A stretch of DNA of 14,888 bases, from the NCBI GenBank assembly GCA_029261305.1, contig JAJDBO010000205.1:1-14888 (forward strand). Direction: 5' to 3'. Under the pieces are notes generated by a model. It ran no database searches. It saw only the letters and a program-made list of their open reading frames with translations, and was not told where the DNA came from. Of the stretch, positions 7,911-13,553 are shown piece after piece; within the stretch, counting starts at the first letter, position 1; each line of letters starts with the position of its first letter. Source of the DNA: Nitrospirales bacterium (GTDB lineage Bacteria > Nitrospirota > Nitrospiria > Nitrospirales > UBA8639). A program made the position numbers and the translations under genes.

Positions 7911-8578
7911 AGAGTCAATTGTCTAGTTGTGTTTTGAAGAAGTTGATTGGGCTGATGTTGGCCGTGACGGTCATTGCTGGAATGCCATGGGGATCCCTGG
8001 GTTATGCAGACGATAGTCATTCGTCCGGTATCGTATTAGAAGATTTCCAGACTCCCGATGGCGATGGTTTTCCCCAAGGTTGGGAGGGGTCGCGTAGCAA
8101 GGTGACAGCCCAAGAAGCCTATTCCCTTCATAAAGAAGACAATTTGGCTTTTTTGAAAGGCAAAGGTGCAAACCAACGAGTCTATACCAAGCACATCGAT
8201 TGGGATCCTAAGACCCACCCAATTTTACGGTGGCGGTGGCGGGTGATCTCGGCTCCTGAAAACCCGGATTTTATTGCGTCGGTGTTTGCGAATTTGGATT
8301 TGGATTATATGTTCATTCCCGTCTCCACGAAGTATGTGTGGAGTGGAACCCGAAAAAAAGGCGACGTGAAGGACGGTGGAATGTTTGGGGCGGCTGAGGT
8401 GGTGGTTCGAACGGGCAATGAACAGTTTGGCGAGTGGATTGAAGAGGAAGTGAATGCCTATAAAGATTTCATTGATATTCATAAACACGAACCTGCTGCG
8501 AAGGCTTGGGGAATTTCCTTGCAAAGCGGACCTGGGGTAGAAGTGGATTTTGGCTCGATTGAGATAAGCGAGAAATAA
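7907..8578 (+). CDS. Exported DUF3047 domain protein
   Basis: 223 residues. The GTG start at 7907 overlaps the TGA of the oxidase gene (GTGA), and AGAGAGGA (7893-7900) lies six bases upstream, a clear sign of coupled translation. The protein starts with a signal peptide of about 35 residues (KKLIGLMLAVTVIAGM, then GYADD). The mature part matches DUF3047: VLEDFQTPDGDGFPQGW, HPILRWRWRVISAP, a DLDYMFIPV strand and a C-terminal VDFGSIEIS. DUF3047 proteins are predicted beta-sandwich periplasmic proteins of unknown activity. Tight coupling to the oxidase suggests a periplasmic accessory subunit or maturation factor, but nothing in the sequence shows a metal or haem site. The family call is good. 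Confidence 0.8.
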   Translation: MKSQLSSCVLKKLIGLMLAVTVIAGMPWGSLGYADDSHSSGIVLEDFQTPDGDGFPQGWEGSRSKVTAQEAYSLHKEDNLAFLKGKGANQRVYTKHIDWDPKTHPILRWRWRVISAPENPDFIASVFANLDLDYMFIPVSTKYVWSGTRKKGDVKDGGMFGAAEVVVRTGNEQFGEWIEEEVNAYKDFIDIHKHEPAAKAWGISLQSGPGVEVDFGSIEISEK

Positions 8579-8653
8579 TTTCTTGCTAACCATGTAGGAT
8601 AATCGGGGTCTATCATTACAACAGAAAAAATTATTGATGTCCTGCTTGGCCTC

Positions 8654-8971
8654 GTGGTGATGGGGACGGTTGGCGTGCTCATTGGTCTATTGATGGGGGG
8701 TGCGCTTTTTTACGCCGCAACGGGTATTGGTTTGGCGCTTGGAATTGGAATAGGCCTGATTGGAGGCCGACGGTTTTTTGTCGGCATTCTTGTTGGGGCG
8801 GTGTTAGGTGGTGCCTTGGCATGGTTGGTCGCTGGTTCTCATAATATTACGATTGGCGCTGGATCCGGAGCGGCGATGGGAGGGTTCTTAGGAACCTGGA
8901 TCTCCATGCTACTTGATGTGTTTTTTAAAAAACAGATCAAACCTGTTTCGGCGACAGATCAAAGTGCGTAA
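8654..8971 (+). CDS. Small glycine-rich membrane protein
   Basis: 105 residues if started at the GTG at 8654 (GTG 8657 and ATG 8660 are alternatives). None has a ribosome site. The frame stays open upstream to a stop at 8600-8602 and encodes [15 protein letters not shown], which looks like the natural beginning of the first helix. An ATT at 8615 with GGGG (8605-8608) six bases before it may therefore be the true, unusual start. Three hydrophobic segments full of Gly and Ala (for example [13 protein letters not shown] and [13 protein letters not shown]) resemble small helical-bundle membrane proteins. The tail after DVFFKKQIK is hydrophilic. No family is recognised. It sits between the DUF3047 gene and the SUMF1-fold genes on the same strand. 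Confidence 0.65.
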   Translation: MVMGTVGVLIGLLMGGALFYAATGIGLALGIGIGLIGGRRFFVGILVGAVLGGALAWLVAGSHNITIGAGSGAAMGGFLGTWISMLLDVFFKKQIKPVSATDQSA

Positions 8972-9031
8972 TTCGGAATGCGAATTTTTTCTTCCGTATG
9001 AAGTCGTACTGTTAGGATAGATTGAGGGTTT

Positions 9032-9961
9032 ATGGAAAATCGTGGTGTCTTGATTGGTTCAATTATCTTTGTATTTGGTTCGTTCATTCTGATGATGGGT
9101 TTGTTGATCTATGAAACATATAAAGGGAAAGCTGAACGGGAACGCTTGGTTGCAGTATCCCAAACAGCCAAGCCACGGTTAATCGAGCCGGTGAAGGTCC
9201 AAGATTTTTCGATGTACCGTACTGTGATGGGCAATGAGGGCCGGGAAATGGTTGAAATCCCTGAAGGGCCTTTCACCATGGGCCAAGATCAAGGGGATCC
9301 TGATGAGGCTCCCGCACATCCAGTGTATTTAAAAGCCTTTTTCATCGATCTAAAAGAAGTGTCTCAGGCCGAATACAATCGTTTTGTGAACATGGTCAAG
9401 CGAGAAAAGCCCAAGGTCCCAGTGTTCGAAGAAGATATTTCTAAACTTCTTGATCCAGATTTTCCTGTGGTCGGGGTGGGATGGCATGATGCTTTTGCCT
9501 TTTGTCAGTGGGCAGGAAAACGGTTGCCCACAGAGGCTGAGTGGGAGAAAGCTGCTCGTGGCGAAGGGCGACGACTCTATCCTTGGGGCAATGAGTTTAG
9601 CTATGCCTATTCAAATGTTGATGGGGACGATGATGGGTTTATGTATCTTTCACCGGTTGGGTCATATGAGGTTGGGCGGAGTCCCTATGGTGTATACGAT
9701 ATGACAGGCAATGTCGCGGAATGGGTGGCTGATTCCTATGATCCAAAATATTATCAGAATACGCCTTTCCGAGATCCGCCTGGGCCAGATGATTCAGAGT
9801 TTAAAGTGATCAGAGGTGGTACGTGGCGGGACTCAAAATTGAATGCGCGAGTGACGAAGCGGTTTTCTGCCAAAATGTGGAGGGCTGATGCCACCATGGG
9901 TTTTCGGTGCGCTCTTGATGTTGCAGCCTATGAGCCAGCATCAAACATTGAGTCGCCTTAA
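9032..9961 (+). CDS. Membrane-anchored SUMF1/FGE-fold protein 1, catalytic cysteines absent
   Basis: 309 residues. The ATG at 9032 follows TTGAGGG. An N-terminal helix (IGSIIFVFGSFILMMGLLIY) anchors it, with the rest outside the cytoplasm. The domain from about residue 72 to 303 is the formylglycine-generating-enzyme/sulfatase-modifying fold (PF03781). It has MVEIPEGPFTMG, DEAPAHPVYLKAFFID, VGWHDAFAFCQWAGKRLPTEAEWEKAARG, YPWGN, SPYGVYDMTGNVAEWV, RGGTW and TMGFRCA. True FGEs carry two copper-binding catalytic cysteines seven and twelve residues into the RGGS motif; here those places are D267 and A272. The protein is thus unlikely to make formylglycine. Its relatives include NirV-like and other non-catalytic members found beside respiratory genes. 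A second paralogue follows after 28 bases. A structural or assembly role near the oxidase is inferred. Confidence 0.85.
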   Translation: MENRGVLIGSIIFVFGSFILMMGLLIYETYKGKAERERLVAVSQTAKPRLIEPVKVQDFSMYRTVMGNEGREMVEIPEGPFTMGQDQGDPDEAPAHPVYLKAFFIDLKEVSQAEYNRFVNMVKREKPKVPVFEEDISKLLDPDFPVVGVGWHDAFAFCQWAGKRLPTEAEWEKAARGEGRRLYPWGNEFSYAYSNVDGDDDGFMYLSPVGSYEVGRSPYGVYDMTGNVAEWVADSYDPKYYQNTPFRDPPGPDDSEFKVIRGGTWRDSKLNARVTKRFSAKMWRADATMGFRCALDVAAYEPASNIESP

Positions 9962-9989
9962 TATTTTTGTCTTCTGTCGCGGCTAACTA

Positions 9990-10904
9990 ATGGACGTTCG
10001 ATTAAAATTGATTCTTGCCGCTGTGATTTTATTTATGGTTGGTATGCCGGTTTCTGGAATCTTGCGAGGAATGAAACATCCACCGCCAGACCCGGACCTC
10101 GCAAATCTTGCGGAACCCCTTCAAAATCCTCAAGCGTTGTCCTCTTCGGATTCTCCCCAAAAGATTACCAAGGAAGAAATGGTGTTTATTCCTCCTGGAG
10201 AATTTATCCAAGGGACGAAGCAGGGTGGCTTTAATGAGCGGCCGGAGAGGATCGTGCAGCTAGATGGGTATTGGATCACTCGACATGAAGTGACCAATCA
10301 TCACTATTTCGATTTTGTGGAGAAGACCGGTCATCGTCAGCCTGGTCCCCCATCGCGTTATGCCAAGCGGCTTGCCCAGCTTCGAAGCCCCAACCAGCCT
10401 GTGGCCTATGTGTCCTGGCATGATGCGGATGCCTATTGTCGATGGAAGGGGCTTCGATTGCCGACAGAAGCAGAGTGGGAAAAAGCCATGAGAGGTATCG
10501 ATGGTCGGTTGTGGCCATGGGGCAGCTCTCCAAGAATTTTTAAGGCCAATTTAGGAGGTCCGGAGGACGGATACGAAGCCACAGCGCCTGTTGGCTCTTT
10601 TCCCTTGGACCGAAGCCCGTTTGGGATCTATGATGGCTTTGGAAATATGATGGAATGGGTGGAGAACTGGTATGAGGAACAAGCAGTGGATTCCAATCAG
10701 TCTCGTGTAGAAAATTCTGCAGATCGCGGAGGATATAAGACTCTTCGTGGGGCAGGATATACCAGCTATGGAATCGATTTGAGGATTACGGCAAGGAGTT
10801 TCATGGTTCCAGACTTCCGCGATGAAACCATTGGTTTCAGGTGTGCGACATCAGAATTAGATAGAAACCCTGATAGGCCGACACCCAAAAATTCTAAGGC
10901 GTAA
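9990..10904 (+). CDS. Membrane-anchored SUMF1/FGE-fold protein 2, catalytic cysteines absent
   Basis: 304 residues, ATG at 9990 with only a weak ribosome site. An N-terminal signal anchor (LILAAVILFMVGMPVSGIL) is followed by a proline-rich linker and then the PF03781 fold from about residue 64: MVFIPPGEFIQG, RPERIVQLDGYWITRHEVTN, VSWHDADAYCRWKGLRLPTEAEWEKAMRG, WPWG, RSPFGIYDGFGNMMEWVENWY, LRGAG and TIGFRCA. The sites of the two FGE catalytic cysteines are S259 and L264. It is a diverged tandem paralogue of the gene upstream, sharing domain layout but with limited identity, and probably arose by old duplication. The two could form a heterodimer. Its 3' end faces the minus-strand peptide gene, eight bases away. 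Confidence 0.85.
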   Translation: MDVRLKLILAAVILFMVGMPVSGILRGMKHPPPDPDLANLAEPLQNPQALSSSDSPQKITKEEMVFIPPGEFIQGTKQGGFNERPERIVQLDGYWITRHEVTNHHYFDFVEKTGHRQPGPPSRYAKRLAQLRSPNQPVAYVSWHDADAYCRWKGLRLPTEAEWEKAMRGIDGRLWPWGSSPRIFKANLGGPEDGYEATAPVGSFPLDRSPFGIYDGFGNMMEWVENWYEEQAVDSNQSRVENSADRGGYKTLRGAGYTSYGIDLRITARSFMVPDFRDETIGFRCATSELDRNPDRPTPKNSKA

Positions 10905-10911
10905 GAGAATT

Positions 10912-11016
10912 TTAGAGAAAATCGAAGTAGTAGAGAATCAGGAAAACGGCCAAAAGAATATTGACAACCATTCCAGCCAGCACTATAATGTCGAACAATT
11001 TTGCGTTATTTCGCAT
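10912..11016 (-). CDS. 34-residue single-span membrane peptide
   Basis: On the minus strand an ATG at 11016-11014 is preceded six bases upstream by GAGGTT (plus-strand AACCTC at 11023-11028). The frame runs 34 codons to TAA. The product has a short polar start (MRNNAKLFD) and then one continuous hydrophobic helix (IIVLAGMVVNILLAVFLILYY), ending DFL. A promoter-like TTGACA lies further upstream on the same strand. Good start signals and a clean membrane helix support a real gene, although I recognise no family. It is transcribed away from the second bd-like operon, sharing a 107-base divergent control region with it, and could be a small oxidase-associated peptide or a regulatory peptide. Confidence 0.55.
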   Translation of the reverse strand: MRNNAKLFDIIVLAGMVVNILLAVFLILYYFDFL

Positions 11017-11123
11017 TCATTTAACCTCATGAATAAAAGTGATCGATGAGTATCATATCGCAGAGAAAAGTGTCAAGAGTATAAATAATTAGGGTTAACT
11101 ATTTAAGTATTTAGGGGTAAATC
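11017..11123. promoter_or_regulatory. Divergent intergenic control region
   Basis: On the minus strand TTGACA (11076-11071) is followed by 16 bases and GATACT (11054-11049), a fair sigma70 promoter for the 34-residue peptide. On the plus strand TATAAA at 11080-11085 is a possible -10 for the downstream operon, but its -35 (ATCGCA) is poor. The region is AT-rich compared with its neighbours. AGGGGT at 11112-11117 is the ribosome site of the next plus-strand gene. The plus-strand promoter is a weak prediction. Confidence 0.45.
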
Positions 11124-11237
11124 ATGGCGAAAACTGATTCAGTTGAAACGAAGGTGGGTAAGGCAATTTTTTATGTCACCTGCGCGGTGAGTTTTTGGTT
11201 CTTCTATTGGTTTGCCGGAATTCAATGCCCTTGTTGA
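11124..11237 (+). CDS. 37-residue single-span peptide ending Cys-Pro-Cys
   Basis: ATG at 11124 with AGGGGT six bases upstream. The product begins with a polar, charged stretch (MAKTDSVETKVGK), has one aromatic-rich membrane helix (AIFYVTCAVSFWFFYWFAGI) and stops right after QCPC. Its size, single span and place before an oxidase gene recall the CydX/CydS-type small subunits of cytochrome bd, though there is no sequence match I can claim. The terminal CPC, together with an in-helix Cys, might bind a metal or form a disulfide. Followed after 35 bases by another small membrane-peptide gene, so very likely in the same transcript as bd-like paralogue 2. Confidence 0.7.
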   Translation: MAKTDSVETKVGKAIFYVTCAVSFWFFYWFAGIQCPC

Positions 11238-11272
11238 TTTTGGAACTGATTGGCCTATAAGGAGGAGTTGGC

Positions 11273-11389
11273 ATGCAAAAGATTGTGTATGTGATTATTT
11301 CGTTGGTAATCTCGGTGGGGTATTTTCAGTTCCTTGATTGGTTCTTGATGGATATGCAAGGTCTGGATTACTTCTATATTCTCCGCTAA
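11273..11389 (+). CDS. 38-residue single-span peptide, candidate small oxidase subunit
   Basis: ATG at 11273 with a near-perfect Shine-Dalgarno (AAGGAGG, 11259-11265) seven bases before it, among the strongest in the window. The product is MQKIVYVIISLVISVGYFQF followed by LDWFLMDMQGLDYFYILR: one N-terminal helix with a short amphipathic tail rich in Asp and aromatic residues. It ends 90 bases before the start of bd-like paralogue 2. The strong ribosome site suggests high synthesis, as expected for a stoichiometric subunit. A CydX-like role is inferred from size, topology and position only. Confidence 0.75.
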   Translation: MQKIVYVIISLVISVGYFQFLDWFLMDMQGLDYFYILR

Positions 11390-11479
11390 GTGATTGGGTG
11401 AATTGAATTGAATATGAATGAAAAACTTCACAAAGATTTAGTCTCTTTGAAATTGTTCAAAGGAAAAAGGAGGTTGGTC

Positions 11480-12913
11480 ATGGGTCGCCTCAATGTTGGA
11501 CAGGCTAGGAAGAAAATCCTGGCGGTCGCAGGTTTGTTTGCAATGGGGGCGATGTTGGTGCTCCCAATTTTCGCAGCGCTTCCGGCGGCGATGGCTGGTG
11601 GTGGTGGTGGATCAGCTGGTGGTCCTCCTCCTGAAGTTTTAGCGGCGCAAAAGGCGGCGGCGGCAGAAGCAGCGGCGTCTGGCGAAGGAGTGGAAGGTGA
11701 GAAGGTAGAGGTTGGTCGCGATGTCTACTATAAAACCGAGGGCCCTGTCGTTGGTGCTCCAGCTCCAAAGACCGCGGATACTGCAGAATTTTATCCTCGG
11801 TATAATTTTGAGAGCCGGGTTCTTCTCTGGGTAGCTAACCAGCAGCATCTCTATTATGGAAGCTTTGTCTTGGCTGTTCCTATTTTTTGTATGTGTGTGG
11901 AATTTGCGGGGATGATTTCAAAAGACAAGGCGATGGCGAAAAAGTATGACCAGCTTGCTTATGACTTTATTAAGATAAGTCTGACGGCCTACTCGCTTAC
12001 CGCTATTCTTGGTGGAATTTTAATTTTCACCTTCCTGACTTTGTATCCCTCGTTCTTTGGGTATTTGTCGAGTATTTTCCGTCCGGTGATGCATATTTAT
12101 GCATTGATGTTTGTGGCAGAGAGTGGTGTTCTGTACATCTATTACTATGGGTGGGACAAGATGCGAGAGGGGGTCATGAAATGGGTCCATCTCAGCATGT
12201 GTGTGATCTTGAATGTCATTGGAACGGTGTTGATGTTCTTGGCCAATTCTTGGATTGCTTTTATGATGTCTCCCGCAGGTGTCGATGAGCAGGGTCGTTA
12301 TCTTGGGAATATTTGGCACGTGCTTCATACGGCACTCTGGAATCCTCTTAATGTGCATAGAATTCTTGGGAATATGGCTTTTGGTGGTGGTGTCGTAGCT
12401 GCATATGCAGCTTATCGATTTTTATCTGCTAAAACAGATGAAGAGCGAGCGCACTATGATTGGATGGGTTATATCGCCATGTCCCTTGGTGTTGCGTTCT
12501 TAATCCCTCTCCCATTCGCTGGATATTGGTTAATGCGCGAAGTGTATGCCTATCGGCAACAAATGGGTATTACCCTGATGGGTGGATTGTTGGCGTGGTT
12601 ATTTATTATCCAAGCCACCATGATCGGAATCCTGTTCCTTACCACCAACTACTATCTCTGGCAGGCGCTAGGGCGAATGAGTGGAGGTGATAGGTTCCAA
12701 AAATATATCAAATACTTTGTGTTTATACTTGTCGTAGGGCTTTTAGTATTTATTACTCCTCACACAATTGTGATGACTCCAGCGGAATTGAAGGCCATGG
12801 GCGGTCAGCAGCATCCTGTGCTGGGTAACTATGGTGTGATGTCGGCTAAAAACGGTGGCATTAATGCGATTATTATGACGACAATCGCAAGTTTCGTTTG
12901 GTATCAAAGGTGA
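11480..12913 (+). CDS. Cytochrome bd-like oxidase subunit, paralogue 2, N-terminal part (ends at in-frame TGA)
   Basis: 477 residues from the ATG at 11480, chosen because AAGGAGGT (11467-11474) sits five bases upstream; earlier in-frame TTG 11408 and ATG 11414 lack one. A long signal sequence (ILAVAGLFAMGAMLVLPIF, then AAMAGG) is followed by a low-complexity Gly/Ala/Pro periplasmic extension absent from paralogue 1. RDVYYKTEG and the membrane domain come next. H123 in QQHLY and H293 in NVHRILGNMAFGGG match the haem-ligand positions of paralogue 1, and WHVLH, TPHT and QQHP are kept. GRQPW is replaced by YRQQM. The frame stops at TGA 12911-12913, after SAKNGGINA and FVWYQR, in a loop between two helices. 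Its C-terminal helices are encoded in the same frame immediately downstream. On its own this part lacks about a quarter of the family's length. Confidence 0.85.
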   Translation: MGRLNVGQARKKILAVAGLFAMGAMLVLPIFAALPAAMAGGGGGSAGGPPPEVLAAQKAAAAEAAASGEGVEGEKVEVGRDVYYKTEGPVVGAPAPKTADTAEFYPRYNFESRVLLWVANQQHLYYGSFVLAVPIFCMCVEFAGMISKDKAMAKKYDQLAYDFIKISLTAYSLTAILGGILIFTFLTLYPSFFGYLSSIFRPVMHIYALMFVAESGVLYIYYYGWDKMREGVMKWVHLSMCVILNVIGTVLMFLANSWIAFMMSPAGVDEQGRYLGNIWHVLHTALWNPLNVHRILGNMAFGGGVVAAYAAYRFLSAKTDEERAHYDWMGYIAMSLGVAFLIPLPFAGYWLMREVYAYRQQMGITLMGGLLAWLFIIQATMIGILFLTTNYYLWQALGRMSGGDRFQKYIKYFVFILVVGLLVFITPHTIVMTPAELKAMGGQQHPVLGNYGVMSAKNGGINAIIMTTIASFVWYQR

Positions 12914-12922
12914 AATAAGATG
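12906..12922 (+). promoter_or_regulatory. In-frame TGA with overlapping Shine-Dalgarno and restart ATG
   Basis: The string AAAGGTGA (12906-12913) contains the TGA stop of the first part and is at the same time a good Shine-Dalgarno sequence. It lies six bases before ATG 12920, which is in the same frame. This layout would allow a terminating ribosome to restart at once. At the aligned place paralogue 1 has a GCC alanine codon (7338-7340). A single C-to-T change from CGA would also create this TGA. Confidence 0.75.
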
Positions 12923-13471
12923 CCAGCGGTGAGTTGGTCCAGCTTTGGAAATATATTCCTGATAACATTCTTTGTCGTGGCGCACGTTAATAATATCTGG
13001 GTAGCGTGTTATGGGTATTTCATCCCTGCCAACGTCCGAATAGGATTGTCGATCCCGCAAGTCGCGGGAACGCTGTCCTGTCTATTTATAGGAACTACGA
13101 TCAATCTTATGATGTTGAAGGGGGCGAAGGAAATTGGTCCTATTCAATATGGAAAGATCGCACCTCGTTCCCAATATGCCCTTATTATGTTGGCAACGGC
13201 CTTCACATGGATGATGGGCCTAATGGGATACATTCGATCTTCCGTAAGGTTGTTCTGGCACGTAAACGAAATCATGCGAGACAATTCTCCTTGGGCGTAT
13301 ACCCATACCATTGGTTTCGCAGCCAATGTCATTTCGTTTAATGTGTTATTTTTCTGGATTTCAATTATGTTTGTCTTCTGGCTTGGAACTTTAGGTATGA
13401 AGAAGGCGCCTGTGGCGGCAAAAGAGCCAGCTCAAGCAATTCCTTCTGCCCAGCCTGCCGGTGGAAGTTGA
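12920..13471 (+). CDS. Cytochrome bd-like oxidase subunit, paralogue 2, C-terminal part
   Basis: 183 residues from the ATG at 12920, in the same frame as the upstream part and separated from it by TGA-AAT-AAG. It aligns without gaps to the last quarter of paralogue 1: VSWSSFGNIFLI to VPWATAGNIALG, NNIWVACYGYFIPANVRIGL to ANIMWVAIYGFYIPAHVRVG, TWMMGLMGYIRS, the FWHV segment, and NSPWAY. Four or five membrane helices are predicted, ending with a hydrophilic Ala/Pro tail (APVAAKEPAQAIPSAQP). One possibly functional difference is Asn in IPANVR where paralogue 1 has His. Conservation of these motifs suggests the part is still under selection or was very recently separated. It is either a separate subunit or the tail of one protein made by readthrough. 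Confidence 0.75.
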   Translation: MPAVSWSSFGNIFLITFFVVAHVNNIWVACYGYFIPANVRIGLSIPQVAGTLSCLFIGTTINLMMLKGAKEIGPIQYGKIAPRSQYALIMLATAFTWMMGLMGYIRSSVRLFWHVNEIMRDNSPWAYTHTIGFAANVISFNVLFFWISIMFVFWLGTLGMKKAPVAAKEPAQAIPSAQPAGGS

Positions 13472-13520
13472 GTTAGAGGAAGAGACAGATATTTTAACGA
13501 AAAAGTAGATTCAAAAAAGT

Positions 13521-13547
13521 TGGCCCTCTCTAAAAAAGAGGGGGCCA
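13521..13547 (+). promoter_or_regulatory. GC-rich hairpin just before the cytochrome c gene
   Basis: TGGCCCTCTCT (13521-13531) pairs with AGAGGGGGCCA (13537-13547) over 11 bp with one G-U and a five-A loop. No T-tract follows on the plus strand, so it is not a standard plus-strand terminator. The right arm contains GAGGGGG, the only ribosome-site-like sequence for the ATG at 13554, so the stem could hide that site. On the minus strand a T-run follows the stem, so it could stop antisense transcription. Confidence 0.6.
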
Positions 13548-13553
13548 GCATTG

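Noticed and set aside
8974..8996. CGGAA...TTCCG inverted repeat with a T-run in the loop
   Set aside because: Five-base stem with the T-run inside the loop rather than after it; probably chance.
9032..9961. Functional sulfatase-modifying enzyme
   Set aside because: Both catalytic cysteine positions are replaced and no sulfatase gene is nearby.
11408..11479. Upstream start of paralogue 2
   Set aside because: Starts at 11408 and 11414 lack ribosome sites, whereas ATG 11480 has AAGGAGGT five bases upstream and opens with a signal sequence.
12911..12913. TGA read as selenocysteine
   Set aside because: The aligned residue in paralogue 1 is Ala and neighbours are Arg/Asn in a loop, not a redox site; I see no stable hairpin right after the TGA.
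12911..12913. Genome-wide reassignment of TGA to a sense codon
   Set aside because: TGA ends several intact genes here (7908, 11235, 13469, 14883) at expected family lengths.
13521..13547. Intrinsic terminator after paralogue 2
   Set aside because: No T-tract follows the stem on the plus strand; the next gene begins seven bases later.
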